A DNA stretch of 64,000 nt from Marinobacter sp. F3R08 (GCF_018860425.1 NZ_JAHKPI010000002.1:82158-146157); one strand, 5' to 3'; positions 39,261-48,003 are shown, numbered from the stretch's first letter. Numbers and translations: made by a program. The notes: a model not told the origin generated them from the sequence alone.

Positions 39261-39353
39261 ATGCAAGACGCGCAACAAGGATTCATGGGCAACGTCGACA
39301 TCGACATGCGTACCCAAATGGCCGGTCAGAACCGAAAGGAGCTGCTGGAATGA
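39261..39353 (+). CDS. 30-aa leader-like peptide before the hydrolase
   Basis: ATG 39261 with GAGGAG upstream (spacing 11). MQDAQQGFMGNVDIDMRTQM, ending NRKELLE. It overlaps the hydrolase start by ATGA, a clear coupling signal, so it may be a real short gene that loads ribosomes for the next. Confidence 0.42.
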   Translation: MQDAQQGFMGNVDIDMRTQMAGQNRKELLE

Positions 39354-40198
39354 TCGGGGCGATCGTTGGCGATATTGTTGGCTCGCGCTTCGAGGGTTCC
39401 CTTTTCCAGCAAGAGCCGATAGAGCTTAAGAATCCAGTGTGTGATTTCACCGATGACACTGTGCTCACCATGGCCGTTGCTGAAAGCCTGGTGCGTGGTC
39501 ATGAGCCATCCGATTCGTATCGCCGTTGGTGGGCAAAATACCCGAATCGTGGGTATGGAGCCTGTTTCAGCCAGTGGGCCCGAAATCCAGAGGCTCGGGC
39601 CAACGAATCAACGAGCAATGGCGGAGCGATGCGGGTCAGTCCCATCGCTATTATGTGCACAGGTCAAGATCAGGTCATTAAGATCTGTCGTGAATACACA
39701 AAGCCCACTCACAATACCGCCGAGGCGCTCAATGGAGCCGAAGCGATCGCAGTCCTGACCTGGTTCTCTATGGTAAAACCGGACCTATCCTTTTTGCGCA
39801 CTGTAGCAACCACTGACTATTACCGGCTTGATCAGAGCATCAAGGACTATGAGGCCGATCAGAAGTTCGAGCTTCGTTGCAATGACACGGTTCCGAAGGC
39901 TATTGCCGCCGTCTTGGAAGCAAAGTGTTTCGAGGACGCGATGATCAATGCTGTGAAGATTGGAGGTGATGTTGACACTATCGCCTGTATGGCTGGCGGA
40001 ATGGCTGAGAATATCTGGGGAATTCCGCCGTCCCTGGGTGACTGGGCGTGGGATAAGTTGCCTATGGAAATGCGAGGCCTCATGGAAGATCTATACAGAG
40101 TATCTGGGCGAAAGATCGTGTTTGACGGTATCGAGAAAGAGCAAACGCTCGCGAAGCCTTCTTTGTTAGAGCGCTTCAAATCTGCCATTGCAGGTTGA
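39350..40198 (+). CDS. ADP-ribosylglycohydrolase (DraG family)
   Basis: A 282-residue protein. MIGAIVGDIVGSRFEGS at the start, metal site FTDDTVLTMAV near residue 33, and closing metal site GGDVDTIACMAGGMAE near 204 are the DraG/ADP-ribosylglycohydrolase signature (two-Mg site that removes ADP-ribose from proteins or nucleic acids). It begins at an ATGA overlap with a 30-aa frame. On mobile elements it might reverse host or toxin ADP-ribosylation; there is no ADP-ribosyltransferase gene next to it. A 50-base fossil of the same coding sequence lies 20 bases after its stop. Confidence 0.86.
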   Translation: MIGAIVGDIVGSRFEGSLFQQEPIELKNPVCDFTDDTVLTMAVAESLVRGHEPSDSYRRWWAKYPNRGYGACFSQWARNPEARANESTSNGGAMRVSPIAIMCTGQDQVIKICREYTKPTHNTAEALNGAEAIAVLTWFSMVKPDLSFLRTVATTDYYRLDQSIKDYEADQKFELRCNDTVPKAIAAVLEAKCFEDAMINAVKIGGDVDTIACMAGGMAENIWGIPPSLGDWAWDKLPMEMRGLMEDLYRVSGRKIVFDGIEKEQTLAKPSLLERFKSAIAG

Positions 40199-40218
40199 TC
40201 GACGGTTATCTCGATCAA

Positions 40219-40268
40219 CCTACTCACAATACTGTCGAGGCGCTCAATGGTGCTGAAGCGATTGCCGT
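40219..40268 (+). pseudogene. fossil fragment of a second ADP-ribosylglycohydrolase gene
   Basis: Fifty bases align without gaps to 39704-39753 inside the hydrolase gene. I count seven mismatches, and six of them fall at third codon positions; the seventh changes Ala to Val in T-(V/A)-E-A-L-N-G-A-E-A. That pattern means it was once a coding copy under selection, now cut to a fragment. Confidence 0.7.
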
Positions 40269-40292
40269 TTCTCGTTGCCCCGGTGTTTGAGA

Positions 40293-40327
40293 CAAAAAAA
40301 ACCCGCATCAGACTGACGCGGGTTTTT
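40293..40327. terminator. bidirectional terminator
   Basis: AAAAAAAACCCGC-ATCA, loop GA, CTGA-CGCGGGTTTTT. A-run on one side and T-run on the other. Serves the hydrolase (+) and the 134-aa gene (-). Confidence 0.88.
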
Positions 40328-40342
40328 CAGGCAAGTGATATC

Positions 40343-40747
40343 TTAAATCGCTTTGCCGTCATTCAGGCGGAGAAGGCCCTTCACAACGCGATAGATGTAC
40401 CAGATGAGCGGAACCAGGAATACGAAGGCTCCAATGCCCATGGTTACGGTGGTCAGGATCATGCAGAGCACACCCCAAAGCAGCATCCACCAAAAGGTGC
40501 GAATCTGCCAGCTGTTGTGCGATTTGATTACCGGATCGGTGAGGGAGCCACTTTTAACGTGGTTCATTATCACACCAATGATACTGGTAATTCCGACGAA
40601 AATACTGACGGCTTGCAGGATGTAGACGATCAGAGAAAACTGCTTTTCCGACTGATTGATACCAGCTGGGGCTTGTGTTGTCTGAGTCTGGTTTTCTGCA
40701 ACAGTATTATTTTCCATGCTATGTGCTTCCTTCTTGGCTGTACTCAT
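40343..40747 (-). CDS. DUF4870-like membrane protein
   Basis: A 134-residue protein. The polar N-terminal 35 residues (Gln/Thr/Asn-rich) are followed by three hydrophobic segments (FSLIVYILQAVSIFVGITSI, IRTFWWMLLWGVLCMILTTV, IGAFVFLVPLIWYIYRVVKG). GITSIIGVIMNHVK and SHNSWQIRTFWW resemble chromosomal inner-membrane proteins of the DUF4870 type. A shorter start at MENNT (40717) is possible. Likely a passenger gene. Confidence 0.6.
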   Translation of the reverse strand: MSTAKKEAHSMENNTVAENQTQTTQAPAGINQSEKQFSLIVYILQAVSIFVGITSIIGVIMNHVKSGSLTDPVIKSHNSWQIRTFWWMLLWGVLCMILTTVTMGIGAFVFLVPLIWYIYRVVKGLLRLNDGKAI

Positions 40748-40945
40748 TTTGAGCTTGGGTTCTAGTCGATAATTAGACGACTACCCACATATTATCCTGA
40801 CACACGAAAATGCAACTGGATCAGTGGATGCGAAATAACTGCACTTACTTTGGGAAATCCGCTTGCGTTATCGAGAATCGGGCTAAGTTAGAATAAACAT
40901 GTGATTACGATCCTACATAACATTCCAATTCCGGAGGAAACAAGG

Positions 40946-41578
40946 ATGCCAAGGGCCCATATATTTCGATGGATGATCGCTCTTCAGCTAGCAGTGGGAG
41001 TATTGCTCTTCATCGCCAATATGGTTCTGTCAGATTCACAGTTCATCAATCTCTATGAAGTGACGGATTCGAGAGCCGTTTACTCAGCAATTTTTTTCGG
41101 GCCAATGATTTTGTTGATCATCTCGGCGTTCGTCGCACCTAAAATCGAATTGGCCAAGCGCGTTGCTTTCGGGTGTGGTTCGGTCGCGTTGGTGGCAATT
41201 TTTACAATGAACCAGCCCAAATTTGAAGCCTGGAGTGCGGCCTCGACCTTCAAAATGCAGGTCATGGATCAGCATCCTGGCCATTTCTTTCTGAGTGAAA
41301 TCGAAGAACGCTTTCATACCGGTGAGATTGATATGCTGGCGGCAGAGTTTGGTTGGCACATTCCGATGGGCTCTGAGAGAAAGCTCCGCCTGCGGATGCT
41401 AGGCTCAGCTCTCAACCCGCGAGCTGAATCCGTCCAACGCCTCAATCGATGGCTGAACTCTGGATTCGTCCCTCATGCGATGGGCAGCCGCTTGCTGGCA
41501 AACCTGGCTGATGATCCAGCTGCTTTCGAGAACGTCGATCTATCGAATGATACGGTAGCCCTGCTGCTCGGAGAATAA
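40946..41578 (+). CDS. membrane protein, 210 aa
   Basis: The ATG at 40946 follows CCGGAGGAAACAAGG. The frame upstream to 40901 has no ribosome site. Three hydrophobic segments (WMIALQLAVGVLLFIANMVL, YSAIFFGPMILLIISAFVA, VAFGCGSVALVAIFTMN) and a 120-residue soluble C-terminal part. No family recognised. Followed after 5 bases by the CxxCPF gene. Confidence 0.58.
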   Translation: MPRAHIFRWMIALQLAVGVLLFIANMVLSDSQFINLYEVTDSRAVYSAIFFGPMILLIISAFVAPKIELAKRVAFGCGSVALVAIFTMNQPKFEAWSAASTFKMQVMDQHPGHFFLSEIEERFHTGEIDMLAAEFGWHIPMGSERKLRLRMLGSALNPRAESVQRLNRWLNSGFVPHAMGSRLLANLADDPAAFENVDLSNDTVALLLGE

Positions 41579-41583
41579 TCGCG

Positions 41584-41964
41584 ATGAAGAACCAGTTTGC
41601 CGTGAAAAAGCCATGTGCCAACTGCCCTTTCCGGAACGATGACAATGCGATCCCGCTCCAGCCGGGTCGCCGTGAGGGCATCATGGAAGGACTGCTCTCC
41701 GGAGAACACGAAACGTTCCCATGCCACGCTACAGTGTATCGCTCCGATCGGCGTAACCACGATGAGAATGACAATTATCGTCCGGTCGACGTGTCAGTAT
41801 GTTCCGGTGCGGCAGCGGTGGCCCGCAAGTTTGGCCGTGAAATGACTATTGTTCAGCTGGCAACTCGCCTGGGATTCATCCCCTACGAGCATTATGATGA
41901 TGCTCTCCCCCTGACGTTGGAGCCAGAAGATCTGCCGATTGATCGTGAGAAGGCTCGTATTTGA
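41584..41964 (+). CDS. CxxCPF-motif protein (DUF6283-like)
   Basis: A 126-residue protein. KKPCANCPFRND near residue 9 and HETFPCHATV near 40 form a Cys/His set typical of small DUF6283-like proteins, probably a metal site. A later VSVCSGAAAVARK adds another Cys. Its start is 5 bases after the membrane protein, with GGAGAATAATCGCG before it. Function unknown. Confidence 0.58.
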   Translation: MKNQFAVKKPCANCPFRNDDNAIPLQPGRREGIMEGLLSGEHETFPCHATVYRSDRRNHDENDNYRPVDVSVCSGAAAVARKFGREMTIVQLATRLGFIPYEHYDDALPLTLEPEDLPIDREKARI

Positions 41965-42268
41965 GTCTTTTCAGAAGGGGCTTCGAGCCGTCCATCACGG
42001 CCAGAGCCCCCTCTTCAAGCTGGCAGCCCACCATGTATTGGCCTTTGGGAAACCAGTAAGTTTTCGAATGCAGGTCCGCCTGGAAAGCCACGAAGTCCAG
42101 CGCAACTTCCTTCCCGCCCTGTACCCGTCTTGCAGCTTTCCGGTCGACAATACCCAGCCACTTCACCAAGTCGGGCTCGCTGGCACCAGTTACAACACCG
42201 ACCAGATTGCCGTCTCGATAAGGCGGGTATGGCTTAAAAACACAGTTTACTCTCCGCTTCAGGATCAT
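41876..42268 (-). CDS. hypothetical protein, 130 aa
   Basis: Minus-strand frame MILKRRVNCVFKPYPPYRDG then NLVGVVTGASEPDLVKWLGI, with protein-like composition. It overlaps the end of the CxxCPF gene by 89 bases in convergent fashion and starts close to the umuD promoter. There is no clear ribosome site. The upstream part, free of overlap, looks genuine; the last 30 residues may not be. Confidence 0.42.
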   Translation of the reverse strand: MILKRRVNCVFKPYPPYRDGNLVGVVTGASEPDLVKWLGIVDRKAARRVQGGKEVALDFVAFQADLHSKTYWFPKGQYMVGCQLEEGALAVMDGSKPLLKRLKYEPSHDQSADLLAPTSGGEHHHNARRG

Positions 42269-42335
42269 CAGGCCGCTCTGTATTGGTGGAGCATTTCATG
42301 CGAAAGGTATCGAAAGTCTCGGAATGCCAAATTAT

Positions 42336-42353
42336 ACTGTATATAAACACAGT
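42336..42353 (+). promoter_or_regulatory. LexA (SOS) box of umuDC
   Basis: ACTGT-ATATAAAC-ACAGT fits the CTGT-N8-ACAG gammaproteobacterial LexA consensus exactly (CTGT 42337, ACAG 42349). It lies 20 bases before the umuD start, overlapping the expected promoter, so umuDC should be DNA-damage induced. Confidence 0.9.
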
Positions 42354-42372
42354 GCAAAGGAATCCGACTACC

Positions 42373-42804
42373 ATGCAAATCAAAGAAGTGTTCTCCCCAG
42401 CGATAGGCCGCAGAAGAGCTGGTATGCCGTTATTTGGGGATACCGTGCAAGCAGGGTTCCCCTCCCCGGCGCAGGATTACACTGAAAAGACCCTTTCGCT
42501 GGATGAGCTGTGTATCCGTACTCCAGCGGCGACGTTCTTCGTCCGGGCATCCGGAACCTCTATGGAAAAGGCCGGAATCCACGATGGGGATGTGCTGGTG
42601 GTCGATCGCAGCCTTCCTCATACCCATGGGAAAGTGGTCATAGCCACGGTGGACGGGGAATTCCTGTGTAAGCGACTGGACCTTAGCAACCGGGATAGGC
42701 CAGTGCTTCGGGCCGAAAGTAATGACTATCCGGATATCACGCTCAGAGACGAATCAGAGCTTGAGATTTTCGGCGTGGTAACAACCGTGGTGCATTCTGT
42801 CTGA
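42373..42804 (+). CDS. umuD: UmuD/RumA-like protein
   Basis: A 143-residue protein from ATG 42373. The longer frame runs through the LexA box. Self-cleavage site VQAG (Ala27-Gly28), catalytic Ser63 in GTSME and Lys100 in FLCKR, each shifted by 3 from E. coli UmuD (24/25, 60, 97). After cleavage stimulated by RecA, UmuD' joins UmuC as DNA polymerase V. It ends 2 bases before umuC. SXT/R391 elements carry the similar rumAB pair. Confidence 0.93.
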   Translation: MQIKEVFSPAIGRRRAGMPLFGDTVQAGFPSPAQDYTEKTLSLDELCIRTPAATFFVRASGTSMEKAGIHDGDVLVVDRSLPHTHGKVVIATVDGEFLCKRLDLSNRDRPVLRAESNDYPDITLRDESELEIFGVVTTVVHSV

Positions 42805-42806
42805 CC

Positions 42807-44087
42807 ATGAGGCAGGTTTTTGCTCTGTGCGATGTCAACGCGATGTACGCCGCGTGTGAAGCAGTCTTTAACCCTACGCTGATGGGTAAACCCGTCGTCG
42901 TGGCCAGTAATAATGACGGTTGTGCGGTTGCCCGAAATAAAGAGGCCAAAGCACTCGGGATCAAAATGGGGCAGCCTATCTTCGAGCTACGAGAGCATGT
43001 TGAGAAGAGCGGTCTGGTTGTCTGCTCGTCAAACTTTGCGCTCTACGGCGATATGAGCTTTAGATTTATGACAGCGCTGGCGGAGTGTGCGCCGAGGATC
43101 ATGCCTTATTCAATAGATGAAGCGTTCCTGGATCTGACCGGTATCGAATCGGTGGTGTCGTATGAGGACTTTGGGCATCAGGTGAAAGACCTGGTGAAAC
43201 AGTGGACCGGACTGCCGATTTGCGTAGGCATTGCGCCCAGCCCCACGCTATCGAAGCTGGCAAACCACGGTGCCAAGAAGTATCCAGCGACCCATGGAGT
43301 GGTCGACCTGACCGACCGGGACCGGCAGCGTCGACTGCTCAACCTCGTACCGGCAGGTGAAATTTGGGGGATTGGTTCAAAACTGAGTAAAAGGCTGGCG
43401 GCCATGGGGATCAATACTGGTCTCCAGCTGGCCGACGCGGACCCAAAGTGGATTCGGAAGCACTTCTCTGTTGTGGTGGAGCGCACGGTGCGGGAGCTGA
43501 ACGGCGTTCCATGCCACGAGGACATATTGGAAGTGGCTCCTGCCAAGAAGCAGATCCTGTGCTCGAAGTCGTTCGGTTCTCCTGTGACAGATCTCGATGC
43601 GATGCTTTCAGCTGTATCCCACCACGCCACGCGAGCCGCAGAGAAACTGCGCAAAGAAAAGCGCGAGTGCGGCTATCTGGCTACGTTTATGTCGACAAGC
43701 CGGTACCGCTCAGGTGATCACTATGCAAATCAGAAGGGTATTGCGCTGCCTTATCCTACCTCTGACACCCGAGAGATCTGTCGTCATGCCGTTAGCCTGG
43801 CGCAGGTGCTTTGGCGTGATGGGTACCGGTACAACAAAGCGGGAATCGTGCTGTCCGATTTTCGGGTACCTGGTACGTGCCAGTCTGATTTCTTCAGCAG
43901 AATCGAGGATGATGAGCGCGATCAGGAGCTGATGCGCACACTGGACAAGATCAACAGCATTGCAGGTAAGAACACCGTCCGGTTTGGTCGGCAGGTGCAT
44001 AAGGACACTAGCTGGCAAATGCGCCGGGCGAACCTCTCCCCCGCATACACGACAAGGTGGTCTGATCTTCCTATAGCAAAGTGCTGA
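42807..44087 (+). CDS. umuC: UmuC/RumB-like Y-family DNA polymerase
   Basis: A 426-residue Y-family polymerase. Catalytic acids DVNAMYAACE near the start and YSIDEAFLDL near residue 100. The helix-hairpin-helix-like PAGEIWGIGSKLSKRL follows, then the little finger domain, and the C-terminal UmuC part. Full length, no breaks. Translesion synthesis during SOS; on elements it helps survive damage after single-strand entry and raises mutation rate. Confidence 0.95.
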   Translation: MRQVFALCDVNAMYAACEAVFNPTLMGKPVVVASNNDGCAVARNKEAKALGIKMGQPIFELREHVEKSGLVVCSSNFALYGDMSFRFMTALAECAPRIMPYSIDEAFLDLTGIESVVSYEDFGHQVKDLVKQWTGLPICVGIAPSPTLSKLANHGAKKYPATHGVVDLTDRDRQRRLLNLVPAGEIWGIGSKLSKRLAAMGINTGLQLADADPKWIRKHFSVVVERTVRELNGVPCHEDILEVAPAKKQILCSKSFGSPVTDLDAMLSAVSHHATRAAEKLRKEKRECGYLATFMSTSRYRSGDHYANQKGIALPYPTSDTREICRHAVSLAQVLWRDGYRYNKAGIVLSDFRVPGTCQSDFFSRIEDDERDQELMRTLDKINSIAGKNTVRFGRQVHKDTSWQMRRANLSPAYTTRWSDLPIAKC

Positions 44088-44226
44088 TTGCATCGCGTCG
44101 AGATCAGAGAGGTTAAACTGTCGAGTCCCCGACCCCATTGTTGCTTTTCACGGGCAACGCCTGTTGTACCGACCACACCATTTATTCCGGATCTGCGTTC
44201 GTAGCCATACTTGGTTACACCACCTG

Positions 44227-44290
44227 CAAGTATGCCGTTATTCGGGGAGACCGTGGAAGCACGGCTCCCCACCCAGGTCCATTTACCTGC
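44227..44290 (+). pseudogene. fossil fragment of a second umuD
   Basis: From ATG 44232, 39 bases match umuD at 42424-42462 with five mismatches (MPLFG.TV.A..P). The match fades after that. The fragment lies 144 bases after umuC. The intact pair replaced or duplicated an older one, leaving this stub. Confidence 0.7.
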
Positions 44291-44307
44291 TGCGTATTGT
44301 TAGCGTA

Positions 44308-44655
44308 TTAATGGAAGGCATTCCAATCATCATCGTCATTTCCGCTGCCAGCGTATGCGACGGTGATGTTATCCTCAATAATTGTAACAGCACCATCAAT
44401 GCGGTACGGGGAGCGGGTGACGTGACCGCCTCTACATGTGACTTGGAAGGATATCTCGAAGTCATCGCCAAAATAGATGAAGAGAGCTTCATACTGGCGG
44501 TAGCCATCGCCCAGGCTGCGCCAGCCATCTTCTTCTAAGCTAAATTCCGAACCTTGTATGACTTGCTCTTCTTTTTGTCCGCCTTCTTCCTCAACTTTGA
44601 TGTCTTCCTCAACTTCCTCAACTTCGATGGTGAGTGAACCGGCTACATTTATCAT
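44308..44655 (-). CDS. acidic hypothetical protein, 115 aa
   Basis: Start MINVAGSLTIEVEEVEEDIK after GGAGCAGTACGA on the minus strand. Very acidic N-terminal half (VEEVEEDIKVEEEGGQKEEQ), then a beta-rich half (YEALFIYFGDDFEISFQV) and an Asp-rich end GNDDDDWNAFH. DNA-mimic-like charge, but no family can be named. The opposite frame is rejected as its shadow. Confidence 0.5.
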   Translation of the reverse strand: MINVAGSLTIEVEEVEEDIKVEEEGGQKEEQVIQGSEFSLEEDGWRSLGDGYRQYEALFIYFGDDFEISFQVTCRGGHVTRSPYRIDGAVTIIEDNITVAYAGSGNDDDDWNAFH

Positions 44656-44722
44656 TCGTACTGCTCCATTGTTGAATTTCTTTTTACGCCAAAGCCCGCC
44701 TCAACTGCCGTAGGCTACTGGT

Positions 44723-44752
44723 ACCGTTTGTGCGGCTTTTTGCACAAACGGT
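44723..44752. repeat. perfect 11-bp inverted repeat
   Basis: ACCGTTTGTGC, spacer GGCTTTTT, GCACAAACGGT. It sits in the gap between the acidic gene (-) and the 45-kb genes (+). Possibly an insertion remnant, operator or terminator; no transposase gene is nearby. Confidence 0.55.
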
Positions 44753-44969
44753 GACGGTCAGTTTGCAGGCGCTTGTTGTATTGTAGGCTTGACCTATTTG
44801 TCGTTCATTCGTTTTTTTCTTCCGGCGTCCCATTTCCGCTTCCTCTCCCTCTCCATATAGAAATCTCCTGTCTGCGTCTGAAGCACCAGCATGATCTGAA
44901 GGCATTGAATTGCAATACGATCCAACACCTGCCAATGTAGCCGCATTAACCTGATGTCACCTGAGAACT

Positions 44970-45488
44970 TTGGTATGGGCAGTACAACGTGATGATTCGC
45001 ATAAAAAAGTCAGCATGGGCGCAGTGGCGCTTGCTTCATTGGTAGCCGGCATGTCAGCGCAGGTACTCGCCGAACCAGACGCGGGTCATGTGATGCACAC
45101 AAGTACGAGGGACGAAGGGTTTCGTGGTGTCGAAATGACTCTTGAAGTCGTGGACGCGCTGTCAGAGAACCAAAAATCCAACATGATGCAAAGCTATCGC
45201 CAGCAATACAAAGCTGGCGGCTTCAACCTCAACCACCTGCCGCAGATAAGCTATCAAACCGCTGTGATTGAGCGAGGTAACGCGATCACAGTTGGCACCA
45301 GCGTATTCACCACGCGCTCGAAAACTCAGTCCGGAACAGTCAAAGATTACGCGTTGATGCTTTACGGGATCGATGGAGCAACCTACAACAAAGTGTTTTG
45401 TGCGGGCGTGACAAACGTCTTTAATGACCCTGCATGTTTAAGCAAGGCACAGAAAGTCTTCGGTTCTTTGACGCCATCGATGAACTGA
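44970..45488 (+). CDS. exported hypothetical protein
   Basis: A 172-codon frame from TTG 44970, with an internal ATG at 45015. VSMGAVALASLVAGMSAQVL then AEPD is a signal peptide core with an Ala-x-Ala cut site. The natural basic start MIRIKK lies in another frame at 44990, joined at a run of six A (44999-45004), so a one-base change there may have disturbed the start. The mature part has two cysteines (VFCAGVTN, DPACLSKA). Periplasmic or secreted. Not recognised. Confidence 0.55.
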   Translation: MVWAVQRDDSHKKVSMGAVALASLVAGMSAQVLAEPDAGHVMHTSTRDEGFRGVEMTLEVVDALSENQKSNMMQSYRQQYKAGGFNLNHLPQISYQTAVIERGNAITVGTSVFTTRSKTQSGTVKDYALMLYGIDGATYNKVFCAGVTNVFNDPACLSKAQKVFGSLTPSMN

Positions 45489-45501
45489 GGAACCAGTAAG
45501 A

Positions 45502-45954
45502 ATGCCGATAACGCCCCTCCATTTCGGAGTCCTCGCACCCGTAAACCATTTCTTTCCTGGGAAGGTCAGCGTGGTTTCATTCACGCTCATCAACCTTTGG
45601 ATGGATGGTAACGCCATTCTCTACTATGGATTTGGGCTTGACCGACCTGAAGTGCACGGGCCGATGACCCACAGCATGCTGGCGGCTTTGGTGCTGGCCA
45701 GCATTTTGGCCTTGCTTGGGTTCCGCTCGCGCAAATGGGTCATTGGTGCTTACGTGGGGGGCGTTACTCATGTCCTTCTGGATATGTTAGTGCACGCAGA
45801 GATGCAGCCACTGTATCCGATCCACTGGAATCCTTTTTACGCGGGGCTCATGGAGCCCCTATCTCTGATCCTGCTGCCGCTTACGCTCTGGTTTGTCGTA
45901 CAAGTCGTTCACGATTCGTTTACCTGGGCGAAGAGTAAGCTTGCTGCGAGTTAG
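45502..45954 (+). CDS. membrane metal-dependent-hydrolase-like protein (DUF457/YdjM-like)
   Basis: A 150-residue protein. It begins MPITPLHFGVLAPVNHFFPG and has GPMTHSMLAALVLAS and GGVTHVLLDMLVHAEMQPLY, the spaced His/Asp pattern in membrane helices typical of DUF457/YdjM-type inner-membrane proteins. Three to four membrane spans. The biochemical role of the family is not settled. 13 bases after the exported protein. Confidence 0.6.
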   Translation: MPITPLHFGVLAPVNHFFPGKVSVVSFTLINLWMDGNAILYYGFGLDRPEVHGPMTHSMLAALVLASILALLGFRSRKWVIGAYVGGVTHVLLDMLVHAEMQPLYPIHWNPFYAGLMEPLSLILLPLTLWFVVQVVHDSFTWAKSKLAAS

Positions 45955-46018
45955 ATCAGAACTTCAAGCTGCTCAGCGCCCTATTGTGTGTATTAACGAG
46001 CCTTACTTCAGGTTGCTA

Positions 46019-47707
46019 TTAGAGTGTTGTTTCTCCGCGTGGGGCGGTCTTCAGTTTCTCCACCATCGAGCCAAGATCCTCAGAAGCATGCTCCATTCGA
46101 TCAGCGGCCTCCGACGTTTCTCTACCCTGCTCCGTGCAGCGAGCCGACTGGTCGGAGATTTTTTCTAAGCGTTCTGATATGTCGTTGCAAACACTGGACT
46201 GCTCTTCAGCTGCGGATGCGATTTGGTCACTCTGTTCAGAGATCAGCTTCATTGATCCAACGACTGAGTTCATGTCGTTAACAGCTTCGTTGTTGGTCTC
46301 AACAGCCTTGGAACTTTTGATCTGAGAAGACCGCATAAATTCGACAGTTGAATTAGTCTTGGACTTCAGATCCTCGATCATGTCGGAAATTTCTGTGGTG
46401 CTCGATTGAGTCTTCTGAGCAAGGCTGCGGACCTCTTCTGCGACGACGGCAAAACCACGACCTTGCTCTCCTGCCCGAGCGGCTTCGATGGCGGCATTCA
46501 GAGCGAGCAGGTTTGTTTGATCGGCGATACCGTTGATAGTCGTAATGATCGTGTCGATATTAGAGACGCCGGCTCCTAATGATTCCACCTGCTCGGCGGT
46601 GGCTTCAATTTCATCGGCGAGATCCTGAAGAACCTCAGCGCCCTGGGTAATGCTGGATTGGGCATGGTTGATAGAGTCGGTAGACTCGTTGGTGTAGCTT
46701 GCAGCGTTGGCCGCATTGGTGGCAATTTCTTCAGCTGCAGCAGTCATTTCGGTGACAGCGGTTGCCACCTGGGTTGTTTCATCGCTCTGCTCGGAAAGCA
46801 GGCCAACCATTTGCCCCATCCGATCATAGATTTCTTTACTCGTTGAGCCCTGAAGTTTGGCGTGGTCCTTCATGTCACCGATCAGTGTTTCCAGTTGTTC
46901 AATGAAAGTATTGATTTCGCCCGCCAGTGACCCGAGTTCGTGCCTGTCTTTTACTTCGACTCTGGCTGTGAGGTCGGCGTCGCCACCATTGAGGTTGCGC
47001 ACGGAGTCTTGAATAGCGGTTAAGGGCTTCATGACGGTGGCTCGGATGGCCAGAGCAATTGCAACCACGATCGCAAGAGTAATCGCCCCGAGTGCGACAA
47101 ACTTGATTCCAGCGTCGGCCAACTCTCTTTGGGCACTCTCATCCAGGCGGCTTACAACTTCCTCAGCTTCGTCAAAGTAGAACCCGGCACCGATCACGAG
47201 ATCCCAATCAGGCAGGTAAACGTTGTAAGACGTTTTCGGTTCGGCTTCAGATTGGCCTGGCTTTGGGAACCAGTAGGTGAAGTAGCCGTCGCCATTGACC
47301 GCTGTATCAACGATTTCACGTACAAGGTAGTTGCCCTTCTTATCCTGTAGGTGCCAGTAGTTATCTCCAAGGCCTTGATCGCTGCTTCCTAAAAGCATGC
47401 GATTTCCAGCGGTTGAATAGCCGTAGAGGTACCCGTTTTCGCCGTACTGGATAGATTTGAGCATCGGCAGGGCCTCTTCTAGCGGGGCACCGCGTTCATA
47501 TAGGGGTTTAATCGCACTGCTGGCGGCCTCCATCAGAAGCTTCAGTTCCGCTTTTTTGATGGCGGTGACTTCCTGGTGAGCGATGTCCAGCTGGGATTTG
47601 GTCATTTGCTTACTGGCGACGTTGAAGACGATGAACAAAACAACAGCCATCAGCATCACAGGGACAATCGCAATGATCATCAAGCGATTTCGGATCGAAA
47701 ATTTCAT
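46019..47707 (-). CDS. methyl-accepting chemotaxis protein with Cache sensor
   Basis: A 562-residue protein. The start [11 protein letters not shown] at 47707 follows AGGAGACCCTGTTT. Membrane segment ([19 protein letters not shown]), single Cache sensor ([18 protein letters not shown], then [20 protein letters not shown]), second membrane segment near 195, HAMP, then the signalling domain with the hairpin tip [20 protein letters not shown] and VRSLAQKTQ. There is no C-terminal CheR-docking pentapeptide. It senses a small ligand in the periplasm. A chemoreceptor is an unusual cargo for a conjugative element. Confidence 0.92.
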   Translation of the reverse strand: MKFSIRNRLMIIAIVPVMLMAVVLFIVFNVASKQMTKSQLDIAHQEVTAIKKAELKLLMEAASSAIKPLYERGAPLEEALPMLKSIQYGENGYLYGYSTAGNRMLLGSSDQGLGDNYWHLQDKKGNYLVREIVDTAVNGDGYFTYWFPKPGQSEAEPKTSYNVYLPDWDLVIGAGFYFDEAEEVVSRLDESAQRELADAGIKFVALGAITLAIVVAIALAIRATVMKPLTAIQDSVRNLNGGDADLTARVEVKDRHELGSLAGEINTFIEQLETLIGDMKDHAKLQGSTSKEIYDRMGQMVGLLSEQSDETTQVATAVTEMTAAAEEIATNAANAASYTNESTDSINHAQSSITQGAEVLQDLADEIEATAEQVESLGAGVSNIDTIITTINGIADQTNLLALNAAIEAARAGEQGRGFAVVAEEVRSLAQKTQSSTTEISDMIEDLKSKTNSTVEFMRSSQIKSSKAVETNNEAVNDMNSVVGSMKLISEQSDQIASAAEEQSSVCNDISERLEKISDQSARCTEQGRETSEAADRMEHASEDLGSMVEKLKTAPRGETTL

Positions 47708-47859
47708 AAACAGGGTCTCCTGCGCTCGCCAGTGCAAGCGCTTTCAGTCGCGCCAAAGTTAGAATATGCGAGAGTTTATAGAGTCGGTGACGGCGAAAGC
47801 GCCGGGAAGGTGAGAAAAATGGACAGGAACCTGACTAAAGAGCGCTCATAACACCGACG

Positions 47860-48003
47860 CCAAAGGGCGGCAAAGGGACATGGAGGAATAGTGGAAGGCC
47901 TGATGAGAAACGCCAAATGGCGTCATGGAGCGTTGTCGGGGTCGTCGATGGATTGATAATCCTGGACTCGAATCAACTTCAAAGTTACCAACTTTATTTT
48001 TCG
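47860..48003. other. intergenic region before the tus locus
   Basis: No gene. Contains the first copy of AGTTACCAACTTT (47983-47995). The second copy is at 48049-48061, inside the small minus-strand gene. Confidence 0.4.

Noticed and set aside
44164..44538. 124-codon plus-strand frame
   Set aside because: It reads through the umuD fossil and opposite the acidic minus-strand gene, which has a better start.
44684..44935. 83-codon minus-strand frame
   Set aside because: Contains the perfect inverted repeat and lacks a ribosome site; no protein-like pattern.
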